The notes under the pieces: generated by a model
What the model was told of the DNA's origin: nothing
The model's database searches: none
Seen by the model: the letters and a program-made list of their open reading frames with translations, nothing else
Program-made: the position numbers and the translations under genes
From: Monosiga brevicollis MX1
Lineage: Eukaryota; Opisthokonta; Choanoflagellata; Craspedida; Salpingoecidae
DNA: 27,457 bases
Direction: 5' to 3'
NCBI RefSeq assembly: GCF_000002865.3
Contig: NW_001865039.1
Coordinates: 3,550,501 to 3,577,957 of the forward strand
Shown here: in pieces, positions 9,772 to 21,264 of the stretch
Layout: each line of letters begins with the position of its first letter
Position numbering within the stretch: position 1 is the stretch's first letter

Positions 9772-12700
9772 TCAGGTGGCGGGGCAGGCACGATAGTAGA
9801 CCTCGGCAATGTCAAACGCCTCGTGTGCGTGCGTGTCTTCGTGGCCATTTGAGTAGTCGCAGAGCATATCAGCCAAGTTGTCGCTTTGCAGCATGTGTCG
9901 CAACCAGGCTTCCCGCTTACGCTCGTACTCGCGTTGCATGCCATGCCCGGCCAGGACTGGATAGGGTGCTTGAACATTCTCGACGTGGAGCAAGGGCCAG
10001 ATCTAGGTTTGTGGTTAGCAGTGCCAACGTCAAGCGGTCAGGCTTTTATGTGTAAAGTGCGACGCACTTGCGCAAAGCCCGTATCAACAACATACATTTT
10101 GCGTAAACGTAAGTTCAAACCATGAGGTGAGGTACAAGGGGTCGCGCTTCTTGTCCTTTTTCAATAGCTTGAGACTTGTATCCCACACGCGCTTGAACAT
10201 GTTCATCATCAAGGGATCATCCAGCAGAGCCGGCAACGAGCTGAGCAAAATGGCCTGCATGCCCTCATTCTACCCAAGGCCGGCGCGCGCATGCAAAAAG
10301 AAATAAGATGTATCGGGTCAAAGCAAAGAAGAGCCCGTTCAGTCTAACCACAGCTGGGCGCAGCGGTGCGGGGTGTGTCTGCCGCAGTACACGACGCGAC
10401 ATACCTTGATCTCAGGGTGATGCACAATACGCGTGACAAGGGCGTTGCGGTAGAGGGAGAGGAAGGTGACGTTGCTAAGTTGTGTCATGATGGGGCATGG
10501 GATGCTGTCGCACAGCTCTTGCGCAGACTTGTTGATGCCACTGAGTCTGCAGAACACAAGCAGTGGCCGGCAAATGAGACGAGAGAAAATCGTCGACGCC
10601 GTCAAGTCGGTCAGGCGCCTACTTGACAACAATTGTCGGAGGCTTTCGTTCATTCCCCAGCTACTTATAGCCACCAAACAGCCATGTGAGAGAGTTTGGC
10701 CGGTGGAAATCCCTTCGCTTGGGACAGGGCAAGCTCAACATGTCATAAAAGCGGCTGCGTCACATTGATCAAAACATACTTGTACGCCACGTTCCAATGG
10801 CGTTCCGCCTTGCAAGGTCAGAGTGTAAGTTTTGTTGGCCGCAACGGCCCTGCTTGACTCGTAGAGCGGCAGCAGTGCCCATCCGTTGCACATCTACATG
10901 TTCGTGGATATGGCCAAGTAATGTTCACATGGACTGAAGATGAGAAGCGATGCGTAGAGAACCAATTCATGTACGAGAAAGAACAGGCTTCATCCAAGCC
11001 CGACACAAGACGCACATCAAAGCGCCCACGAATGGGGCTGAAGCAGGTCGTGACCAGCTCAACCAGGATGGAAAGTGCAGTGTTCCGCGAGCTAGTTTAC
11101 GCAAGATTTCAAAGGCAGGGTTGGTGTGTCAGTTGAACAGCCTCGCCAGCGGGCCTCGACCAACGTGCAAAGGGAAAGGCTTGGGACCCACTCGGAGCGC
11201 ACGATGAAGATGCTATCAGCCTCGGAACTGCCGGGTAGATCCGACGAGCTCGTCCACTTCCATGTGGTCGGCTTCTTCTCGCTCCTGTGAGGTTTGTGTC
11301 ACGATGATGAAAGCAGGGTCGGGTACCCAGGCTGGAAAACGCGCAGAAGAGCAGGTACATAGGTCTGACCAGGCTGCGCGACACTGGGCCACGTTGGACT
11401 GGAACGACTCGCCGTCAAAAAGGCTCTATATCAACGTGTCGATTGATCCACATGAGGACGCCCACGATATCTGGCCGACGACGTCATGACGATCAACCCA
11501 CCAGCAAAACCACTCGCTCCTCAATAGTGACGCCTCGCGCCAGCGGAGGGACAGGGATGTGTTTTGCGTCTTGAATTTTCAACGTCTTGCTCAAGGCAAC
11601 CTACAATGTATGATTGTGCGTGAGCCTTTCGCTGCGCACAGGCAGTGGCAGATGGTACCTACCGGAGCTGGGATAAGCTGGCCCTGATCGTCCCATGCAA
11701 AATGGGTATAGTCAAAGCCCAGATCATCAGTTTGCAAGCCAAGGAGCGCCAGTGGATCCGTGTGCGTTCGCGCTTCTGCACTAAGAGATGGTCGAAAACC
11801 AGCCCTGGCCAAGGCTTCTGGTACATGCTGCATCCCGGCATCCATGTCTTGAGCCACCGAGGATACAGCAACGGAGAGACGTGACTTGCGCTGGCTCCGG
11901 GCAACCAAGGACGCCCGGTCCCGCTCACTCAGGCCCTCGCTGGCACCATCGTTATCGGCCGCCGCTGCGGCCAAGCGAGCCATGGCCGTACGTGTGCTGG
12001 GACGCGATGTCTCGCTGGCGGGAAAGAAGACCGTATTGGGTGTATTGGCTGTGCCGGGTGTTAGCAAACGCGCAGCGGCGTCAGCAGGTGGCGCAGAAGC
12101 CCGCGCGGGCGCTCTGGGGTTCAAGGGGGCAGCTGATGGTGGAGGCTCTTGTGCCATGCGCACGGCTGTCTCCCCCGACTTGGCCACGGGCGGCGGCGGA
12201 CCCGTGGCGATGGAGCCTTCGGACCCTGTGGACGGTGAGGGGGAGCGATGTGGTTGCGCGGCTACCGTTGTGTCTAATTGTGGTGCAGAACGCCCAACCA
12301 TGGACATGCGCGCTGCTTTGGGCGCCGGCATAATGGACTGCCGATCTCCAGGCATACCATCCAAAAATTCAAGGTAAGATGTAGGTGCATAGCCTGCGCG
12401 ACCCTCCTGAGTGGTGACATAGGTCCATCCATTTCCTTGATCCACCTCCAGTAGCTCTAAAAGCTGACCCGCGATAACTGGAAGCTCTGGCGGACCCTCA
12501 CCCGCGTAGTCAGCGACGACACGCAAGCGAGTCGGTGCTGGTGCGGGTGCCGGTGCTGGAGTCGAGGCCGCAGGCGCCAGCGGGGATGGGGTAGCGCCGG
12601 GTGGCGGAGTTGCGCCGGCACTGGCGGCCGTTGCAACGTCCTCCTCTTCAGGTGCCGCAAGATGCGGAAAGTTTTGCTCAAAGGTCACGGCAATATCATC

Positions 12701-12925
12701 CAATTCATTGCCGATCCGATCGAGCTCGTCAAAGAGGCGCTGGCGCTCATCATCCTCTAGCTGATCGTCCTCCTCAAGAAGATCATAGGCATCTTCAATC
12801 TCCGCAAACCCATCTTGTACACGGCCGTAGAGAGCACTGGCACCATCCTCATCCAGCAAGCCTTCTCGCTGGTGGTTAATCAAGTCCAGCTCGGCCTGCA
12901 GTTGCTCCACCACCGCGTCCGCCAT
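9772..12925 (-). CDS. NPHP1: Nephrocystin-1, ciliary transition-zone protein
   Basis: Nephrocystin-1 is a scaffold of the NPHP module at the ciliary transition zone and at cell junctions. Ten exons join in frame: 12925-11663, 11600-11502, 11425-11370, 11284-11192, 11091-11016, 10893-10780, 10660-10623, 10546-10405, 10269-10096, 10002-9772 (761 aa; human ~732). An acidic helical N-terminus (1-90) and a Pro/Ala linker precede one SH3 domain (about 133-188, ending GYAPTSYLEFL). A Ser/Pro-rich segment leads to the nephrocystin homology region: ARAGFRPSLS, SLFDGESFQSNV, KKPTTWKW, SILVEL, CNGWALLPLY, LTLQGGTPLERG, SLPALLDDPLMMNMFKR and WPLLHVENV, in the order of the human protein. The start is the first ATG after a T-rich tract and acceptor-like TTTTTCAAG on the minus strand (about 12990-12961), so a 5' UTR intron is likely. 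The open frame extends to 13348, but that part is poly-Phe and unlikely to be coding. The 10779-10661 intron is the least certain. Confidence 0.93.
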
Positions 12926-13101
12926 CGACGCTGGTGCGATTGGGGCGTCTGTTCTCTCCACTTGAAAAAGAAAAAAAAAAAAAAAAAAAATCTCAAAAAT
13001 TTCGCAGGAAAAGTGTGACGATGGAGACGTTTTAACAATGTCATCATTTATTATCTGACATGTGAATAATTTTGTCAGACATTTGAGAATGAGGCGCGGC
13101 G
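12926..13101. promoter_or_regulatory. Divergent intergenic region between NPHP1 and the ankyrin gene
   Basis: Only 176 bp separate the NPHP1 start (12925, minus) from the ankyrin-gene start (13102, plus), so the two probably share a bidirectional promoter. The region contains a long A-run on the plus strand (about 12968-12990) that reads on the minus strand as the polypyrimidine tract of a likely NPHP1 5' UTR acceptor. An AT-rich part with TGTCAGACA/TCTGACA-like motifs lies around 13040-13085. No canonical TATA box was assigned. Confidence 0.55.
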
Positions 13102-14820
13102 ATGGAGGTGGGGACGATGGAGGTGGACGAGCTGGCACAGCGCATGGTGGCGCTCCTGGGCTCACGGCAGTTTGAGACGTGTCTCGTGGTAATGGAGGAG
13201 AGTGAGAGGGAAATTTGCGAGGCTGCTGTGCAGCATTGGTCGGATTCGGTGCGTTTGCCGTGATGAGCATGTGCGCAGCTCCGTCTCTTTTCGGTTTGTG
13301 CTGTGTGTGATGGCGGGGTGGGGATCGTGTTTGTGCGTCCTTTCCCATTCGTTGGATGGTTGTGCTCGTGGCAGAGGGGCTGGACCCTATTGCACAAAGC
13401 CTGCGCGATCAGTGGGGCAGCTTTCATCATCCAACGGCTTCTCGACCTTGGTGCCGATTTTAGTGCTCAAACCGAGGTAAGCCAAAGAGGTGGTCAACGA
13501 CCCAGGCACTCAAGCAGTCTTGTCATTGAGGGCTGGCTCACCCTGCTGCGGAATGAACGACGCAACTACAGCGTGAGCGAACACCACTTCACGTGGCTTG
13601 CAGCACTGGACAATATGAAACGGCTCAACTCTTGCTGGATTGCGGAGCGGACCTTCATGTTTTAGACGTGCGTTCCCCCTTTGCAAGGGTATTTAGCGTG
13701 CATGTTTGGCGTTGCCTCTTGGCTGTTCCTCTGATTGGAACTAAGGGCTCCTGAATTTAGGATTGGGGTTCACCTTTGCACACTGCCAGTGCACACGGGC
13801 ATGTGGCACTCGTTGGCTTGCTCCTTGCTCGAGGCGCAGCTGTAAACGAGCGCGACAAGGTCAGAGGAGTGCCGAAGCCATGCAAACCCGATGCAATCGG
13901 CAGCTTGTCAATGTGGAGCAGTGGGCAGCAGAAGACGCCTATTTGCTTGGGGGTAGGCTGCTCAGGTTTGAGCCTCATGCGGTGCATGGAGGTCTACAGG
14001 ACGGTTTTTGTGCCTTGCACCACGCTTGCTTCCACGATCATCTGGCTGTTGTGGCATGCCTCCTTGAAGCTGGCGCAGAAGTTGATGCTCCAGATCAGGT
14101 AGGTGACATCTCTTCTCGTAATCCCAAACCCTGGTGACCTGCTGTTAGGTCTTGCAGCTGCCCATCACGACGGGTTTTGATGTGTTGGTGCGATAGTTGG
14201 GTCGCACAGCGCTTCTTTTCGCGTGTCGAGCCCGAAGCTGGGATATTGTCCGCGTTCTTCTGGCCCATCAGGCGGATGTCGATCGGGAAGACGAGGTCTG
14301 GCATCCTGGTTCTCACATCATCTGACTCGGCCCTCACTGTCAGCCACAATTCGCTCAAAAACGTCCCCTAACCCTAACCCTAACCCAACGCAGCGTGCGT
14401 TTACGCCCATCAATACTCTCTTGCGCTCGGTGCAGGAGGTGGATGCAACAATATCTGCCGTAAGAATGCTCTGCAGTTTGGTACAGAGCGCACCGCTGTG
14501 TAACTTCTCACGTATTCTACCTGTGTCGATAGGTCCTGTACGAGCTGCTTCAGCGCAGTCGCTGTATGACAGAATACGGCTCATCAGTTGCTGCGGGTGG
14601 GTATTGCAATCCCGGCTACTTGTTGGCGCGCGCTCTCTCATCTGCCGCGGCGGCCTGTCTCCCGCGCGCAGTCGCCGATGACTTGAGACGGATACGCCAC
14701 AATATCTCCGCGCGCCGAACGGCTGTCCTAGTCAGCGTTGGGTGGCGGCAAACAATGGCCCTCTTTGACCACGGTGTTTTGTGCAGCCTTCCAGAAATAC
14801 AATGTCAACTCAGGCACTAG
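13102..14820 (+). CDS. Ankyrin-repeat protein
   Basis: Eight exons join in frame to 331 aa: 13102-13248, 13375-13476, 13572-13667, 13761-13859, 14000-14098, 14197-14295, 14394-14459, 14533-14820. All introns are phase 0. Exon 1 gives a 49-residue helical N-terminus. Exons 2-6 each encode exactly one ankyrin repeat of 32-34 residues, for example RERTPLHVACSTGQYETAQL and DWGSPLHTASAHGHVALVGL, with the usual LL..GAD/AEV..D endings. Ankyrin repeats bind partner proteins; none can be named. The last two exons (about 117 residues) are not recognised. They contain an Ala/Arg-rich helix, and a SOCS box was considered but is not supported. The intron before exon 7 carries telomeric CCCTAA repeats. The gene is head-to-head with NPHP1, which hints at, but does not prove, a ciliary role. 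Exons 7-8 are less certain than exons 1-6. Confidence 0.78.
14366..14386 (-). repeat. Interstitial telomeric repeat, 3.5 copies
   Basis: The plus strand reads CCCTAA three times followed by CCC, i.e. TTAGGG on the minus strand. It lies in the intron between ankyrin-gene exons 6 and 7, 7 bp before the proposed acceptor (AACGCAG). It is perfect and short, as expected of an interstitial tract formed at a repaired break. Confidence 0.95.
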
Positions 14821-15280
14821 AGTTGATGCTGGGTCGACGTCGTAGCCGTGAGCATCGATCTCTGCGCAATTCTCGGGCGACTTGTTTTGTTCCCTTGATG
14901 GTGTGAATGCTGCGCTGTGAGTTTTTTCCAATCGATAATCAGATTTCTCGAGGCATCAAACTTCTTGTTGTCATCGCTGTGAAGCTTCAAGGTGCCCGTG
15001 GATTGTAAAATGTGCTTCATATTTGAGTTTATGGCTAACGTATATCGCCAACGGTCATACCACATGGAATACACCGGCTCTCGTCCGATCGCCGCAGTTA
15101 AGCCATGTTGGGCCATGCTAGTACTATCGTGGGTGACCAGATGGGAATACATGGTGCTGTTGGCCTCATTGATTTTTTTTTTTTCTTTGAAAATTATTAA
15201 TGTCAGACCACGGTTGTGTTCTGTAACGTTCAACAGTTTCTTGGTGCTGCTGATTCGATCGAATCCCACCACTCACCACC
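14821..15280. other. Intergenic region between the ankyrin and helicase-like genes
   Basis: This 460-bp gap marks the junction between ordinary genes and the accessory block. It has a T-rich tract at about 15173-15187 and is more AT-rich than its surroundings. No exon, RNA gene or repeat family is recognised. It should hold the promoter of the gene at 15281. Confidence 0.5.
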
Positions 15281-18200
15281 ATGTCACAGAGCCGTGAAGT
15301 CCCGTGCTGCCATTGTGATTTGACCTTTCACAGTCGGTTGGCCAGAGAACAACATGTTTCACGGGTGCGTTGGACCGTCGCTCTTCCTGTTCACTTTCTT
15401 CTCTGCGAAAAACACATCGCGACGGCTCACTGTCCTCGGACATAGGTTCACCAGAAAAGCACGCGAATCAAGCTGAATGGGGAATTGATTGTCAAGCATC
15501 GAAATGAGGACGGAACCTTTCATTGCCCGGTGGAAGGTTGTGGCTACTTTCATCAACGCGCCAACACCCTCAAGTCTCATCTCCGGCACAACCATGAGAA
15601 CATGCCGACTTCAGTACCGGCTGCGCCTGCCGCCTGCCCTCCTCATCGTCAAAAACCTGCTCGGACGCGCACGAAAAAACGTGTGGTCAAGCTTGATCAA
15701 CAGCACGGCATTGCCGCGGCGCGAATTTTCATGGACGAGATTGGGTGCCTTGTATCCCCCGTCTTTGAGTCTCCAGTGTGCACGCAGTGCGGCCATGTCC
15801 TGAGAGGCAGGGTGACGCATCATCTATTCAAAAAGCACCATGTGCGGTGCAGCCAAGAAGATATTGATGCAGCCATGGCACTCCTGCGCCCGCTGCAGCC
15901 CGAGGAGCCACCGATCGACCTTGGGGCAGAATCTGAGCCTCGTTTGCCTGTTGAAGGCATCCCCATTCTGGACGGTGTGGGTTGCCCCCTGTGTCAGGCA
16001 TGCTTTACGACAAAAGGAAGCCTTTGGAATCACATCGTAGCCGAGCATCCCGACGAACCAGAGGCCAAGCAGCCGCCTCGACGTGTCAAGCTGCAAAAGC
16101 CGCTGCGCGGCGCTGGAGCCCGCTGTATCGAGGTCATTGTCGAAGAAAGCCACGATGCCTCGGCAGCCGACGTCAGCGAAAACGAGGAGGAGCTGGAGGA
16201 GCAGCAGCGGTTCAAACAGCTCATCTCAAGCACCCGGGCCATGGCCTCAGAGGCCGAGGAGAAGCGCTGCCCGCACGGCGTTCACCAGATGCACCCGTTC
16301 TACGATAGCGTGGGCATGACGCTGATCCTGAGTGAGCTGACCCCAGAGCAAATTCTCAAGCTGGGCCACGACACCCCACCCGCACCACTTGTGTCGGGCA
16401 TGCAAGAGCTCTTCTGGGAGGCCCACGAACAATTGTCCCAGCACGGTCTGGCGGCTGCTTCCGTGGCGTCCTTGTTCAAAGATGAAGACTTTCAGGTTCA
16501 GCCGCAATCTTTACCCCAAGTATCCCCTGGCACGATGGGCAGAAACCTGAACATCGCAGCGCGCCTGGTGCATTTTTTACTGCTGCTGGAAGCGATGCCA
16601 GCCCCCGAGCCATCCAGCTTTTTGAGCCAGGTGCTTGCCAGCCGTGGGGAGGCCATAACTACAGCTGCCTTGGCCGTGCAAGAGGCGCTGGATGCGGGAC
16701 TGAGCGGGGCAGATCTTGTCGAGCCCTTGGCGGCACTGTGGCTGGCGCTGGTGAATGCAGAGCTACATCTCTTTGATAACGACAAGGTGCACTTTGTCAA
16801 CGTGTTTTTATTGTGCACGGCCGTTTCCACGGGAAGCGGTGTCTTGCAGGACATCCGGCGCTGGTCCACAACGCTGGCCGGCCTGATTTATATTTTCAAG
16901 CTGTTTTTGCTCCGGTTTGGCAAGGCACAGCGATGGGCCACTGCGGGTAAACTCAGAGCTTTCCTACAGCCCGGACGGCTGGTGCATTTTTTGAGCCAGC
17001 GCATGGCGGCGGCTCGCTCTGTCAGCACGGTCGAGGGGCAGGTTGGAGTGGATATTGAGGTGCAAACGGACGGGGACATGACGGACGAGGCGCTGCACAC
17101 TATCGTTTGTCAAGGTGTTGAACTCAACGTGACAGAGATTGGGACCGCCCTGGCACAGATGCGCAACGATATGAAGGAGGTCCTGGACACGCACATCTTG
17201 CTGGAATCAGGTCTGCGAGAGCAACACATTGGCGAGTATGCTCGGCTACGCTCGAAGGAGGATCGGACCAACAGGGTGAAGAATTGGTGGGTGGGCCATG
17301 GCAGCCCAGCTGAGCGGGCGCTACTTGATCACATTGGCCAGACTCCGAGCTTGCGGCAAGAGTTTATCTGTACAGAGCTCGGGCCAGAAGGAGCCAATGA
17401 AGAGCCGACCTTTCGAGAAGACCGCGTGCGGGAATGGCTTCTATTTGTGGGCAGGTTTAACCAGCTGGCGCTCACCTACACGCACGTGGCTGGAGGTATG
17501 ATTGCGGTTCAGCAAAGACTTTGTTTGAGAAGTTTGACATGCTAATTGTATTATTCTTACCTATTTGCATTGGCTTTGGCGTTTTGTTAGGTCTGCCACC
17601 TCAAGCAACCGTATATCAAGGGCTATCCTACAAAAATGGCGTGGGCCGGCAACGGGCCGTGTTTTTTGCTGAAAGGCAGCTGTCCATATTGACTCGTCTG
17701 GGTAAAACCCACGGGCTCTCTCTAGATGAGCAGCACGCCTATCGGTACATGGACGAGGAAGTCAGCAAGCTGATTTTCATGTATTTGCTGTTGTGCAAGC
17801 CTCTGGAGCAGATGCTAACCAGCTGGCTGGAGAAGCGGGGCGCTCTTCAAATCCCTCGCGATGGTGGGCGTGGAACCTACGACGATGATCAGGAAGAGGA
17901 GGATCCATTGGAGGACGAGCAGGATGAAGACCACATGAGCCACGACGATCTCATGACCTTGCGACGCGAGGTACAAGACGCTCAGCGCCACTATAACAAC
18001 AGCCACCTGCTCTTCAACATTGCGCCTCTGCAGACCATGCTCAGCCCAGCCTCCATCTACGCTGCCTTTCGTCGACAAATGACCGCCTACCTGCATCAGC
18101 CAACGCTGGGGGTGGCCAAGTGGCGACACGCCGCGACCTTCTGGATGACAACATTTGTGACAAACCGGCTCTTTGCCGACCCCGTGAGCACTTTAGGTAG

Positions 18201-21200
18201 CCTGATGCGCACCCAGGCACAGCCCTTGGGCAACATGGCCAAAGACTTCTGTGCTACCACAACAAGCAACCAATTGCAAGCCAAAATGTCATCACGTCTG
18301 ATGCATCAGCTGGCCTCACAAAGCTGGCATGCCTTCTTGGGTCTTGACCGCAAGCGCAGCGTGGCCGAGCTCACAGCCGCCAGGGAAGCTTTGGAAGGTC
18401 GCCACCCCATGAGCTGGAGCGTGTCATCAAAGCTTGAAGCAGACGGGCGCATCATCATGGATACGCAAGCTGAGCATGATATCGGCTACATGACCCAACT
18501 GGCTCAGCAGGCACGCATCTCGTGGGGCCACGGCTTTAAAAGCCAAGAACAATTGGACCTGGCAGCGGCCATTGACCAGCATCGGGCCGAGGATGGCTGG
18601 CTGATTGTTGTCGCGCCGTTAGACATGGACAAGAAGCTTTGTACCATGCCCGAACTGGGTTGTCACCCGCATGCCGGCACGGTGCTGTGGATTGTGCCTT
18701 TTGCGACCTCGGCAGACAATTTGCTGCGGCGTCTGCAGGCGGCTGGCCACAGTGCGCAAAGGTGGCTGGGCCCCTCAACGCCGGTAGCAGCTGGCCTGGG
18801 CGTGCTTATCATCACGACTGACAAGTTTGTTCGCGCGGGCTCTGACGCCCTGCACGCACGTGCTTGCTTCCAGGGCATTAGAACCGTTGTTCTGGACGAG
18901 GCGCACACGCTCATCTCTGATGCCAGCCACCGGAACATGATGGCTCAAGTCGGGGCCTGCGTGGCCTCTGGCGGATGGACCAACATCAAGCGCGTGGCCT
19001 TGACTGATACTTTATGCATGTGCGACCAAGAGCGGCTTTTTCGACAGCTGGGTCAGCAAGCAGGGGGCAAACTGTACCGCCTGGAAACGATGTGTCACAA
19101 TGTGGAGCTGCGTGTGCATCATGGCGACCAGCGGGCCTTCTTGTCGCACGCGCAAGGTCTTGTAGACAGACAGCGGATGACGCGTCAGGCGAATGAGGAG
19201 CGTGTGCACATGATGGTCTTTTGTGACTCGGTGGCCGAGGTGAAGCTGCTGTGTGACCAGCTGCACGCACGCGGCTATGCAGCCTTGCCCTACTATGCAG
19301 ACTTGGAAGAGATGGCGCAGAAGGACCATCTGGCGCGGTGGCAACAGAGTGAATGCGACGTCATTGTCGCCACCAGCTGTTTGAGCATGGATGTGGACCT
19401 GCTTACCGTCCGCCACGTGCTATGGTATGGCAGTGGCCATGACGTGTATACCCTTGTACAGGTGAGTTGTTGCTCAGACGTCCGCGGAACTGTCTCAATT
19501 AAAAAAAAAAAAAAAATCAATGGTTGGTTGAGCTAATGGTGTGCATGTAATCGGCTGTAGGCATTTGGTCGCGCTGGCCGTGATGGAAAGGGCGGAGCTG
19601 CCGAGCTGTGGCTGCCAGTCAGGTGCGGCCCAGCACCAGGCATGGAAGCCTTTGTCGAGGGCAGTGTGTGTCGAAGGTGGACGCTTGGCAAAATGTTGGA
19701 TCCCCGCGCTGCTACATGCCTTGCCACCGGCCAGGCTCTCTGTGACGTGTGCACGCAAATGGCACAGGAAGTGCAGCCAAGCATCGTCACACATCGTGAA
19801 CATGTCAATCCATCAGGCGAGACTGCAGTGATGGCTGATGTATCGCCACGGTCAAGTGCTGGACTTGATGCAGCCACCGCAGAGCCTATGCCTGTGTCAG
19901 ATTCACCCACGGTGTCAGATTTCGAGCTTCAGGCACAGCGACAGGAAGAAGCTCGGGCACAGCCAGTGCAGAGCAGTGACCATCGTCAAGCTCCACCATC
20001 CGGCGTGACGACAGCCTCTGAAGCAGGCTCGGCCATGGCTGATGCTTTGCCAAGGCCACGTGCAGCGCGGCTTGACAAAGAGGCCGCAGAACCCATCATG
20101 TCTCTGCCAGCAACACCGACGACATCTGACTTTGAGCTTGAGTTTGATTCCCTAACAGAACTGCAAGAAGATGATGCACCATGTTCTTCCGTGCCAGGTC
20201 TGCGGGTCAAAACCACGTCAGAGGGTGAAAGTGTGTCTCAGCCCGCAACAGAGTCTGCAGCTTCAAACGAGGCTACGCAGATTCACACGGCTTTATTACC
20301 TAGTCTTGGAGCACCGCTGCCATCTCTACCGGTACCTTCGGCCTTGCCGATGCGTTTGCCCGTGCCTTCTGCTCTCGATGCCTTGCCACCACGGCCCAGG
20401 GCAAACGTGCCCTCGGCAGCGCTGCGTCATACGCGTGCCCGCGCTCTGGCGGAACGCACAGCTGCCGTAGACGCACCCATGGAGAGCTCTTCCGATTGTG
20501 ACGACCCTCTTGATGCAGACACCGCCGCAGAGGCCGAGGCCACGCAGCACCCTTGCTCTTTGTTGGGCAACCAAGGGTCTGGACTATCTGGCGCAAATCC
20601 TGCATGGCCTTCTGCCAAACGAGTGACATCTGCTACATTGCCCCCGGCTGCTTTATCATCGCGAAGAAGTGAGGCGGCGTCGATGCCACGCCTGAGATCA
20701 AACAAGCGAGCCAGGACGACGCGCTCGCGCCTGATCCACAAGGCAGCGGCTGACAAGTTTCTGGATGCGCTGAGGTTGATGCACGGCTATTGCATGCCAT
20801 GTACCATTCGCCAGTCTCAAGCCGTCTGGCAAGCTCAACATATCTGTCCCGAATCAGACGACACATGCACCCGGTGCCATCTCGCGGGGCACAGAACCGA
20901 CGAGTGCAACATTGATTTTGAATCTGCCACACGAGAATGTTGCGCCAGATGTGGCATGCCATCTAGGATCGGCGGCTACCCCTTGAAGCATCTGCCGGGC
21001 TGTGCAATCGATAAAGGCCTTGGACGAGTCTTGAGCTCCATCGTCCTCCTTGCCGACTGTCATCCGCGGCTGCGCCAACTGGCCAAGCGAATGGGATACG
21101 ATCTTCGGCCGGGGACGCTGCAGACGCGACATTTTCGCGAAAGATTTGTCGCATGGCTGTACATGGAAGACAAGCATCTGCCGGCAGGCCATTGGCACCT

Positions 21201-21264
21201 TGTGGAGTTTGTGATTGAAAGCGTTGAGATTTTGATCGGGGCAGCCGCGAGGGCTGTGATATGA
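15281..21264 (+). CDS. Zinc-finger/OrsD-like RecQ helicase, telomere-linked type
   Basis: Exons 15281-15364, 15446-17495, 17591-19461 and 19561-21264 join in frame to 1902 aa from a CCACC-ATG. Zinc fingers: C9/C12/H24/H30 (split by intron 1), C55/C60/H73/H78, an OrsD-type VCTQCGHVL..HHLFKKHH (139-160) and C208/C211/H224/H229. A long helical region ends in AGGLPPQATVYQGLSYKN, comparable to the GGxPxRxTE segment of fungal OrsD/telomere-linked helicases. The helicase part has DEAH (1147-1150), a lobe-2 segment, and motif VI QAFGRAGRDG (1335-1344). A RecQ-type Cys cluster follows (C1372, C1388, C1396, C1399), then a ~345-residue Ser/Pro-rich linker and a Cys/His-rich C-terminus (about 1745-1815). 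Walker A is degenerate (APLDMDKKLC, 1053-1062) and motif III reads TDT instead of SAT, so ATPase activity is doubtful. Subtelomeric maintenance or mobility is inference. A decayed paralogue starts near 25050. Confidence 0.87.
19501..19516 (+). repeat. A-tract in helicase-gene intron 3
   Basis: About 16 consecutive A residues lie between the donor at 19462 and the acceptor at 19560. An A-run on the sense strand is not a polypyrimidine tract, so it probably arose by slippage or from an old poly(A). Confidence 0.85.

Noticed and set aside
12926-13348. N-terminal extension of the NPHP1 open frame up to 13348 on the minus strand
   Set aside because: The extension translates through a long T-run into poly-Phe, ends in an acceptor-like TTTTTCAAG, and overlaps the ankyrin gene's first exon. 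The first ATG after it gives a normal nephrocystin N-terminus.
14533-14820. SOCS box at the C-terminus of the ankyrin protein
   Set aside because: An Arg-rich helix is present, but the conserved Leu-Cys and Leu-Pro positions of a SOCS box are not seen.
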